Shown here: positions 46,085 to 56,700 of the stretch, one piece after another
Layout of the letters: every line of letters begins with the position of its first letter
Position numbering within the stretch: position 1 is the stretch's first letter
Assembly (NCBI RefSeq): GCF_000346465.2
Contig: NC_034010.1
Location: 3,368,941-3,432,940 of the forward strand
Reading direction: 5' to 3'
From: Prunus persica
Lineage: Eukaryota; Streptophyta; Magnoliopsida; Rosales; Rosaceae
Length of the DNA: 64,000 nt
Made by a program: the position numbers and the translations under genes
The notes under the pieces: generated by a model
What the model was told of the DNA's origin: nothing
Databases searched by the model: none
Seen by the model: the letters and a program-made list of their open reading frames with translations, nothing else

Positions 46085-49000
46085 ATGGATAAGTCATGGA
46101 TGCACTCGGATAGAAGATCGAAGGCATATGAATTTGGGGTGGAAGCATTTTTGAACTTTGCTGTAGAAAATCTTCTAACTACAACACATATCCGTTGTCC
46201 ATGTGTTAAATGTGTTAATTTGAAGTTGTTTGGGGTTGGAATTATAAGGGATCACTTATACTTTAATGGAATTGACCAAAGCTATAAGAATTGGACATTT
46301 CACGGAGAACCTTGGGAAGCAACTACTAATGCTAGTAGAAATGTTGAAGAAGATGATGGCCATAGTAGGTACAGTTTTGTGTCTGAAGAAATTGATATGG
46401 ATGATAATGATTTTGGTGATTTTGGTTCGGATCCGTATGAGTTTGCCAATGTGATTGGGGATGGAGATCAACCAGTGTACCCTGGTTGTAGAAAGTACAC
46501 GAAGTTATCGGCATTAGTGAAGTTGTATAATTTGAAGGCAAAACATGGGATGAGTGATGTCTGTTTTACAGAATTATTGATACTTCAAGGCGATTTGCTT
46601 CCAGAAGGAAATACAATACCAACCTCCATGTATGAGGCTAAAAAGACTTTGTGTGCATTGGGGCTGAGTTATGAGAAAATGCACGCATGCCCCAATGATT
46701 GCATCTTGTATAGGAAGGAGTATGAGGATTCAACTAATTGTCCTACTTGTGGTATCTCAAGGTGGAAGGAAGGCAAAGATTCAATCTTGAAAAAGGGTGT
46801 GCCAGCGAAGGTGGTGTGGTATTTTCCCCCAATTCCAAGGTTTAAAAGGATGTTTCAATCACATGAGACAGCTAAGAGTTTGACTTGGTGGCATGCTGCT
46901 AGAAAATCAATTGACGGTCAGATGTCTCATCCGGCGGATTCCCCGTCTTGGAAACTTCTTGATGATAAATGGCCTGAGTTTGGTAATGAGCCGAGAAACT
47001 TGAGATTGGCTCTTTCATCTGATGGATTCAATCCCCACAGTTCTCTAAGTAGCAGATATAGTTGTTGGCCGGTTATCTTAGTTACATATAATCTCCCTCC
47101 ATGGCTGTGCATGAAACGAAAGTTCATGATGTTAACCTTATTGATTTCCGGTCCTAAACAACCCGGAAATGATATAGACGTCTACTTGGAGCCTTTGATT
47201 GATGATTTAAAATCCTTGTGGGTTGGGATTAGAGGAGTGTATGATGCACATAATGGAGAATACTTTACACTCAGAGCTGCATTAATGTGGACAATTAATG
47301 ATTTCCCCGCCTATGGAAACTTATCTGGTTGTGTTGTTAAAGGATATAAAGCTTGTCCAATATGCGGCGATGATACACCTAGTCACAGGTTGAAAAATGG
47401 CCACAAAATTTGTTACATTGGGCATAGAAAATGGTTACCAATCAATCATCCATATAGGAGGCAACGTGCAGCTTTTAATGGGAAACCTGAATATGGCATA
47501 CCTCCAGAGCCATTAACCGGAGAAGAAGTGCTGCATATGGTTGAAAATGGTGACAGAGTTTGTTGGAAGAAGAAATCAATATTCTTTGATCTCGAGTATT
47601 GGAAATACCTTCCTGTGAGGCATGCCCTAGATGTTATGCACATTGAGAAGAATGTTTGCGATAGTATCATTGGTACATTGCTGGAGATCCCTGGAAAAAA
47701 TAAAGATGGGATTGCTGCTCGATTAGATTTATTGAACATGGGGGTCAAAACTGATTTGCAACCCGAGTATGGAGAAAGACGTACTCGTTTGCCTCCTGGG
47801 CCTTGGAATTTGTCAAGAGCAGAGAAGAGAGAGGTTTGCAATTCTTTCTATGGTATGAAGGTCCCTGAAGGTTATTCTTCAAATATTAAAAATCTTGTAT
47901 CTTTACAAGATTCAAGACTTCTTGGCCTTAAATCACATGATTGTCATACCTTAATGCAACAATTGCTCCCTGTGGCAATTCGTTCTGTTTTGGAGAAGCC
48001 TGCAAGGTATGCAATAACTCGTTTGTGCTTCTTCTTCAATGCTATATGTGCAAAGACTGTTGATGTTTCCAAGCTAGATAAGTTGGAAGAAGATGTAGTA
48101 GTTACTCTGTGTTTGCTTGAGAAGTACTTTCCCCCTTCATTCTTTGATATCATGGTTCATCTAGTAGTACATCTTGTCAGAGAAGTTCGTCTATGTGGGC
48201 CAGTATATTTTAGGTGGATGTATCCGTTTGAAAGATATATGAAAGTGCTGAAGGGGTATGTTCAGAATCGTACTCGTCCCGAAGGTTGCATTGCTGAGCG
48301 GTATATAGCTGAAGAAGCGGTAGAGTTTTGTACTCAGCATTTATCTGATGCTAGTACAGTTGGAGTGCCTTCAAGCCAAAAGATGGGACTTTCAAAGCCT
48401 TTATCAGGTTGCACAGTGAGCGTAGTTGATCAGGACCTGTTGAATCAAGCACATCTATATGTCTTGGAGAATACGGAGGAAGTCCTACCTTATATCGAGT
48501 ACGTATGAGTTTTATTCTTTAAGTTTCCATTTAAAATTATTTCTTATGTTTATCTTATATATTTGGGACCGTAATGCTTGAATTTTTCGTGTCATGTAGG
48601 CAACATATGATCCACATCAAGACTGCTTATCCAAAATTTAGAAAGAGAACAAAGTGGCTGCAGGATAAGCACAATAGCACTTTCATTCAATGGCTACGCT
48701 TCAAGGTATATGTTGTTGAATAACATATTTCTCTTTTAATTTTCTTCTTATTTATATGTTAGATTGAATTAAGATATGATTAATTTGCAGGTTCAAAGTG
48801 AACTTGAGGAAGACAATCATGGCGTATCAGAAAATTTAAGGTGGCTAGTAGCTGGTCCAAACATGTCAGTGCCATTATATAGGAGCTATCTTATTAAAGG
48901 TATTAAATTCAATATCAAGGCACAAGATGATGTGCGGACAACTCAAAATAGTGGAGTTTATTTACTTGCACATACCATGCAAGTTGCTAGTGCCAAGGAT

Positions 49001-49435
49001 AAAAACCCAATTCTCTCAAATATGGGTTTCTATGGTGTCATTCAAGAAATTTGGGACCTTGACTACCAAAAGTTTACAATCCCAGTCTTTAGGTGTGATT
49101 GGATAGATAGTTCTGGTCTTGTAGTCGACGAACTTGGATTTACCCTTGTAGATTTGAGTAAAATTGGACATAGGAATGACCAATTTGTTTTGGCTTCTCA
49201 AGTCAAACAAATATTTTTTGTTGACGACCCGATGCATCGTGGTTGGTCGGTAGTGTTATCAATGCCTAATAGAGAATATAATGATGTTATTGGTGATGAA
49301 GTATTAGGTGATGTGATAATTGAGTGTGAGCCATTTACTAGAGGGATGCCAAATGTTGACACATTTGATGAACTGGTAGGTGAGTTAGGCGGTCAAAATA
49401 TTCGAGATGGGTGTGAAGATATATGGATTGAATGA
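46085..49435 (+). CDS. TNP2-type CACTA transposase, full length
   Basis: Coding exons 46085-48498, 48600-48705 and 48791-49435 give 1054 residues with closed phases. The start is the ATG at 46085 (MDKSWMHSDRRS), the usual N-terminus of plant TNP2 proteins. An in-frame GTG at 46076 is not needed. A 5'UTR intron from GTAAGT at 45507 to TAG at about 46061 is probable, and it contains CGACGT motifs. In order: the transposase-associated zinc-like domain (CPCVKC, about 40-50), Transposase_21 core, DUF4218-like region and DUF4216-like C-terminal exon. It would recognise and cut the CACTA ends in the nucleus. No stop or frameshift is seen, unlike the partner copy at 1-3152. Confidence 0.93.
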
Positions 49436-50984
49436 TGCTTATGTAATTGGCAGTGTATGACATTAATTTTGTAATATATTGTAATGTGATTTCTTCACTT
49501 TCTACGTTCAAATAAAACACGACGTTATTGTGAATCAGTTATTCAGCATATTTACCGACGTCTTAAAGCAACGTAACAATGAAGAACCACGACGCTATTG
49601 TGAAGCAATTATTCAGGATATCACGTCGGTGAAGGATTAAGAACCGCCATGTAATTCAAAATAACACGACTCAAATCCCATAATACCGACGTCTAAAAAA
49701 CGAGATATATAATCTGAACGTTAAAAAATACGACGTCATCATACATTTTCCACGTCGCAAGTTCTTTTATAAACGAAGAGAAACGAAATGAATTCCGACG
49801 GAAATTCATTATAACCGCCGTCTAATAACAATTAAACGACGTTATTTGTAATACGGCTCCCATCATAATCTACGCCGTCTATATGTTCTGTAATACGGCT
49901 CTCATTTATTTGGAACCGACGTTGTTTAGAAGTTCAACGGCGTCTATATTATTAAGTGCGTCGTGAGTAATGAATACATATAAATACAACGTCGACTATA
50001 TAAATGTATACGTCGTAAATAATGACACTGACAACTATTTCCACGTCATCTTTTGTAGAAAAATCGAAGTGGAAAATTTATTTCACGACGGTTTTTTGTA
50101 AATAAGAGACGTAGTAGATTTCAATAACGTCGTCTTCTCATGTATTTAAAGACGTCATATTTTTTCTTGTCGTGTAAATTATATTTAACGGCGTAGTATT
50201 TTAGTTGTAGTCGTTGTATGTATATCTTGCGGCCTTGTTCTTTTAATATGTGTCATATTTTTCCTTTTTAACGACGGTGATTTTTGTTGAGTTGGTCGTC
50301 TATTCTCATCCTCGACTTTTTAACACGTCTGTTTTTATTTTTTCCGACGTTGTTTTATTTAACAACGTCTAATATTTATCGTCGTTGTTTGTTTCTGAAA
50401 ATAGGACGTATAAATTTTTTAATACGACTCTCATATATTTGTAACCGACGTTGTTTATTTTTTCAACGTCTACTCTATAAACACCGACGTCGTAAATAAT
50501 GACACTGACAACTATTTCCACGTCATCTTTTATCGAAAAATCGAAGTGGAAAATTAATTTTACAACGATTGTTTTTATATATGCGACGTAGTAGGTATCA
50601 ATAACGTCGTCTTCTAATGTATTTAAAGACGTCATATTTTTTATTGTCGTGAAAATGATATTTAACGTCCTCTTATTTTAATTTTCGTCGTTGTATGTCT
50701 ATCTTGCGGCCTTGTTCTGTTAATATGTGTCATATTTTTCCTTTTTAACGACGGTTTGTTTAGAGAGTTGGTCGTCTATTCTCATCCTCGACTGCTTTTT
50801 TAGATCTTTTTGCAGTACAAAAGACGTCGTTTTGTATTTGTTGATGACGTTGTATATTTTAACAACGACGGTTATGTAGCGTCGTGGTTTATGAGGGAAA
50901 AGATGACGGTGGATTCCACGACCATTGAAAAACCCAATACACGACGGTGATTTACCGTCGTCTTTTTGCTTTTTTGTAGTAGTG
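49436..50984 (+). repeat. Right subterminal repeat array of CACTA copy 2
   Basis: Same motif array as 3153-4505, but with an extra segment: 50100-50330 and 50580-50800 are diverged copies of each other, whereas copy 1 has only one. It ends in the facing pair ACGACGGT..ACCGTCGT and the terminal inverted repeat. Confidence 0.85.
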
Positions 50985-51478
50985 AGAGGTCCTCTGAACT
51001 CAAAGGTTCCCTGACAGAAATCCAATTATTGTTATGGAAAATATCAAACATGACCAAGTGCTCAAACAAAGTATTGATCGTTAGTTTAGCAAAATAATAA
51101 CATAATTATGAAAAGTGTTTTCCTGTATTGGACAAGAAGTTTACTAAAAAAACCAAAAATAAAAGAGAAAAAGACTTACTTAATTGCTTATGTTGCTGGA
51201 ACTACTGTTATCACCGGGTATTAACAGTGGTCAGAGATATTAACAGTGATTGACGGTATTGACAGTATTAACAGTGGTCGGAGTAAGTAAGTATAATAAG
51301 TGAATAAGAGAAAGTATATTAACAAAGGGAGTTTTATTTATTGAAACTGAAGGAGGAAGTAATGAGATTTTTTCTTCTCTAGTATTGTACTTCTTTCTTC
51401 GGAGTTACAAACTATATACACCATTTTCATCGACTTCTACCATTGCTAAGGATGAGACGAAAAGTTGTTCTCTATCTG

Positions 51479-51535
<57 letters not shown>

Positions 51536-51540
51536 CAAAA
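50985..51540 (-). promoter_or_regulatory. Probable viral or LTR leader/promoter displaced by the CACTA insertion; CT microsatellite
   Basis: Removing the CACTA and one AGA joins this segment to the leader upstream of the primer site at 38186. On the minus strand it has TATATAG at about 51411-51417, then an AATAAA-type signal near 51335-51345. 51220-51285 carries several copies of TATTAACAGTGGT-like units. A (CT)25 microsatellite fills 51482-51531. This arrangement fits a pararetrovirus or LTR promoter with terminal redundancy, but the outer border is not visible. Confidence 0.45.
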
Positions 51541-51963
51541 CATTATATCTGGCATTGTCGCTTCGTAGTAATAACAGTCGGACATATGCAAAGTGACAAA
51601 GTCTTCACATGGCCTGCTTGCTTGAAAGACAAAATCTTCACATTCTGATGGCGGATGAAAGGGCTGTAGGACTTGCATGTCTCGAAAGCTAAAGATAATG
51701 GGCTCTTTCGTCATTTTGAAAAGTTTTTGGGTGTTTTTGAGAGCTGGCTGCTTATGTTGGGTTTTTTGCTAAATTTTGATTTATACTTTTGTTTTAATAA
51801 TTAAAGCTAAAACAGAAAGAATATAAAAAACGTATATTAATTTTGAAAAAAAAACTGATTGGCGCGCATGTGAGAGTGTTAAGGTCTATTTTGCTCCAAC
51901 CCTAATCTCCTCAAAACAAATCAACATCGTTAAAATTAAAACTTCCACTCTCTCTCCCCCTCT

Positions 51964-52330
51964 CTAACTTGTTATTGGAAAATTTAAATTCCAGTAGAAA
52001 TCCAGGCTCCCTAAACCTAAAAATCTGATTCCTTTCCAATAGCACGAACATTCAGATTCCACCTCTATTCTGTTGTATTGCTTCTGCTTCCGCCATGAGA
52101 GCAGATTGACTAAAGCCCTCCCTGCCTTCAACAGCAAACCAGCATGGTTTCTGACCACCCAACCTGCCCCACCTTTTGATGTTGATGTTTCCCCAGACTC
52201 TATTTTTTTGACAAGTGCCTGTTGGTTCATTGGGGCAAAACGTCGAACATTTGGGGGGCAATGCTTGCCTAGACTTCCAGCAGTCCGGGGCTCAAGAAAT
52301 TTGGCTCAGGCGGCGGTTTATGGCGTTGGG
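51964..52330 (-). pseudogene. RNase H-like fragment, probably from a LINE
   Basis: Two overlapping minus-strand frames (51964-52230 and 52052-52261) share a block with GGAGWVVRNHAGLLLKAGRA, similar to the RNase H-like domain of plant LINE-derived proteins. A frameshift separates it from the following EAEAIQQNR-type helix. It is too short and broken to function. Confidence 0.5.
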
Positions 52331-53738
52331 GGTCACTTGACCACCTTGCTTTGACGACTTGGCTGACTGCTTATTGCCGAAATATCCTAAGGACAGAGCA
52401 GAGCAGAATTGGGGGTTCTGATTCAAAAGTAATTTAACTTTGCCCTCATTCCTCCTTATTCTTTTGTTTCTTTTTCCTCTACTTTGCTTCAGCTATTGAA
52501 TAATTAATACCCACTTCGATTTTTGATATCTTCAGGGTTAGCTTGAATAAGATTATAGTATTAATTCCTGGTTATGTTGAAGCATTGATTGTCGTAGCAT
52601 TATAGGGTTCACTGGGATTTCCTATTTACTACTTAGTTCATTGGTTGATGAACTTCATAATTTACCCTCAGTGCTTTGACGGACCCAGGATCCGAACGTC
52701 GTAGGGTCATAGTGTAAATATTCCAAAGAAAATTTAAGAATGGGTTATTTTTCTTATCTATTTTTTCTCTTCCAAATTTTATTCATTTCTTGGACAAATA
52801 TACTGTGAATGATTTCGATTGGTCATTTTTTTATGTATGTTTTTGAGTAATTTCAATTCGTAAAATTTCAAGCCAAAATTTTATTGTTTAGACTTTTTTG
52901 AATATTGGTTTTAGCACTGTTAGAAAAACAAGCCAAAATTTTATTGGGTCAGATATTTTGCCTGCACATCTAGTTCCAATCTGTTGGTTATTGCATTTTG
53001 TTCTAATTACAATGAAGAAAAACAAGTTTTTATTTTTTTTTTGTATTTTTTTTGTGTGTGTGTGTGTGGAGAAATTCTTAAGTGTTAAATAGTGGTGATA
53101 AAATCATGTTGTGGTCATCCTTAGATAAAATTACAAGTAAAGCTCAGCATTCATGGATTCTAATTTCTAAGCCAGTCATTGAAATTTGGGAGGAAGAAAT
53201 AATAATAAATGGAACAAAGTTGATTGACTGATTCCAACAACAAAATAGGTTAAAAAAGATTAAAAAGAAAACGCACCAAGTAGGGAATGGAGGAGGGATA
53301 CGGAAGGGTTTTTTATTTAAAAAATTTTCCTAGGCCAAAACGACGTCGTTTTGCCTAGGGTGTTTTAAAAAAAACATAAACGCGCTGCTTCTTCTTCCTC
53401 CTCTGCGCAGCTTCCTCCCTCTTCCTCTCAGGCAAAATATCAAGCACTTGGAAGGCAGTTCAAGGGGTCACACAGCCAGCTCAAGTGGACTTCCAAGCCT
53501 ATTTCCATGGCTTCCATGGGGTCGTTTGACCCCAGTGACCCCACTGTGGGTCCGTCTATTTAGGTTTATAGTTTGAGACTATTTCCCAAAAGAAGAAAAA
53601 AAAGGTTTTCAAGTGAATGTGAATGAGGATCCTAGTTTAATATACAGCCTCAGCACCCAAGAGTTAAATCTCTTTTCTCTTCATGAATGATTAGAAGTTA
53701 TTGTTGCAGGGGAAAGCTCCAGTGTTCGTGTGTTGCCA
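52331..53738 (+). promoter_or_regulatory. Upstream region of INTS9 with a CGACGTCG palindrome and probable 5'UTR intron
   Basis: 53335-53360 holds a near-perfect palindrome with core AAAACGACGTCGTTTT, one unpaired base in the arms, then CT-rich DNA typical of a plant transcript start. A splice acceptor (TTGTTGCAG, ending 53709) 29 bp before the ATG suggests a 5'UTR intron, donor not identified. 52331-53300 has no recognisable gene. Confidence 0.5.
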
Positions 53739-56700
53739 ATGAAGTTTGTAAGTTTCTTTGTCAATATTTACATACATATGGATTATTCATATATAAATAT
53801 TAAAAAAAAAATTGTGGGGATTATTTTTTGTACGTTATTTTTATGATTCTGTTTTTTGTTTTGTTTTTGCAGTCCTGCTTGAGCAAAGGTGGTGGTTACC
53901 ATTTCCCACCATGTCACATACTCAACATATGTGGTTTTAGCATTTTATTGGATTGCCCATTAGACCTTTCAGCTCTTACAATCTTCTCCCCTATTCCTAC
54001 TAGTTCAAAAGCTAGTTCCTTCGATGAAGAGAATCCCAGTTGCCCAAACCGTAGTGAGTCTTCAGATTTGGAGGAGCCTATGGTTCGGAAGAGACAAAAA
54101 GTCGAAAAGCCCCTGGATGCTGATGATTTAATTTATGCAGAGCCTTGGTACAAAACTGTCAAGAACTTGCACCTGTGGAATGTCTCTTTTATTGATGTGG
54201 TATTGATATCAAGTCCAACGGGTATGCTAGGATTACCATTTCTTACTCGAATGAAGGGTTTTTCTGCTAAGGTAAATACATTAAGGAATTAGTTGTTAAC
54301 TTTGATTTCTGACGTTTCTGCCAAATTGAATCTGGTTTTAGTAGTTTTTTTTTGTGCTTAAAATGTGTCAGATATATGTGACTGAAGCAGCAGCAAGACT
54401 TGGACAGCTTATGATGGAGGATCTTGTTTCAATGCATCTGGAAATCAGGCAGTTTTTTGGACCTGAGGAGTCGTCTTTTCCCCAGTGGATGAAGTGGGAA
54501 GACCTTACGCTTCTTCCGTCTTCATTGAAAAATGTAGCTTTAGGCAAAGATGGGGGAGAACTGGGTGGTTGGCTTTCCTTGTACAGGTAAATTAATATTC
54601 CACCCAAATAGTTAATGTTGTTTGTTTCATGATTAGATTTTCTTGACCAAAAAAGAAGAAGATTTTCTTGGTGGAATATGCCAACTGCCAGAAAGTTGTA
54701 TCTAATTAAAGAGTCTTGTTACGCATGCTGTTGCACTTGGACATGTTTCCTCTAGATAGATAACCTCTATATAAATTGATGATCTGGAATTGCTGTCATC
54801 ATCAGCTTCTCCATTGGCAGGTGATGTAGAAGAAGCTAAATTTCTTTGACATTTTCCTAACTTTGAATCAATGAAATTTCCTTAGGGTGTTGGTCAAGGA
54901 AATGTTCTCTTGTCAGACAGTCTGACATGTTATGTTACTAGACTTCAGTCTGAGCTATTTTTCAGGTGGTTAGTAGGATGTGGTTCAAATTGACATATCT
55001 GGATGTAACACTGTCTGACTAATATACTTGGTTGTTTTTTACCCCTCATATTGTCTGAAATATCTATGTAGCAAGTTTCTCTATATGAGAATGTAATAGA
55101 GATTGCTTCTACTTCTCAGTGCAGCTGATGTGAAGGATTGCATGCAGAAGGTTCTGAGACTTAAATATGCAGAGGAAATCTGCTACAACAGCACATTGAT
55201 CATAAAGGCATTCAGTTCGGGTTTAGAAATAGGCTCTTGTAATTGGACAATAAATGGTCCCAAGGGAGGCGTTGGCTTTATTTCAAGTTCCATCTTTGAT
55301 TCTGCTCATGCAATGAATTTTGATTACAATGCTCTTCGAGGGAATGATATAATAATATATTCAGATTTCTCATTCTCGGATGGTACAGAAGATGTTGAGA
55401 GTGGCTATGATAACTCCATTCCAACTACTTGCAATCGGTCATCTCTCAGGTATTACGCTTACATAGCATTTGCCATCTTTATTTATTTATTTATGAGGTT
55501 TGATAAATTTTCCAGATTTGTTCTTTATTGGTATAAAGGTTTTAACTTTTCTAAGTCAATATCCTCAAAATGTGAAAATCAAAGCTTTAAACTATTGGAA
55601 TTGATGCGTGCAGAAATTATGAAAATGATTGTCAAGAGTTGGCCAAGTCCTTACTTAATGTTGATGAGGGTTTGGAGGAAAGGGACAAGCTAGCTTTTAT
55701 ATGCTCCTGTGTCATTGATTCCGTAAAAGCTGGAGGTTCAGTCCTTATTCCCATTAGTCGACTTGGAATTGTTCTGCTGCTGTTAGAACAGATATCAACT
55801 TCACTAGATGTTTCAACTTTGAAGGTATCTATAATTTTTTTTTGTCTTTTGCTTACTTGCTTCAGTGTTTTAAGTCCTACCAGAAGTATCAAAATTAACT
55901 AATTGTATTTCTCTAGAAGATGATGCTTAACAGGAGTTCTATAAAATTTTAGAGGTTATTAGTTACATGCTGAGACATAATAGTCTTCAATACAGAAATG
56001 TGGCAAAGTGTTACTTTTATGGCATATAATGGAGCATATGTGGAATTCTCGTCTTGTTTCAGGTTCCTATGTATATTATTTCTTCTCTAGCTGAAGAATT
56101 CTTGGCTTTCTCCAACATCATACCTGAATGGCTATGCAAACAGCGGCAAGAAAAGGTAAAAATATTGAGCTTATTATTCATCACATTGTGCTTGGAGATT
56201 TCATTTAATTGTTAGAATTGCCAACTTAAGACATTGCAGTCACTCTTTTTTAATTGGTCTTGCAGCTTTTTTCTGGTGAGCCATTGTTTGCACATGCCAA
56301 GCTTGTAAATGAGAAGAAGCTTCACGTGTTTCCGGCAGTTCATTCACCTAAATTATTGTGAGTTCCACATTTGTCCTTATTTTAGAATATTTCTTCATGG
56401 TCACTGTTGTGGAGTCAATGTTCAGAACTTATATGTTAGGGGGTTACAGGAGTTACCATAGTTAAGGGTTTTCAATGACAATACATTAATGTTTTAGCTA
56501 TTATGTTGTTATTAGCCTTTATTAGGATATAATGGGTTTTCCGTTTCATTATAACCACTAGGAAGATATCTTAATAGTTTGTGTATAAATATTGGTTGTA
56601 ATATCTCAAATATTATAATTGAATATACAATTTTTACACATTGCCAACATTGAGAGTCGTTGGCGCTCCTCATTCCTCACCCTTAAGGGTGTTTGTTTAT

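Larger units (their letters stand above)
38304..50984 (+). mobile_element. Complete CACTA (En/Spm) transposon, copy 2
   Basis: 12,681 bp. The left end is CACTACTACAAAAAGCGAAA and the right end is its near-inverse, GCTTTTTTGTAGTAGTG. It is flanked by the 3-bp duplication AGA (38301-38303 and 50985-50987), the size expected for CACTA elements. It holds two plus-strand genes, a transposase-24/C48 protease protein (40641-44184) and a TNP2 transposase (46085-49435), both with open, spliced frames. Subterminal-type repeats fill the ends, the intergenic segment and most introns. This is a candidate autonomous element; near identity with copy 1 suggests fairly recent activity. Confidence 0.97.
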
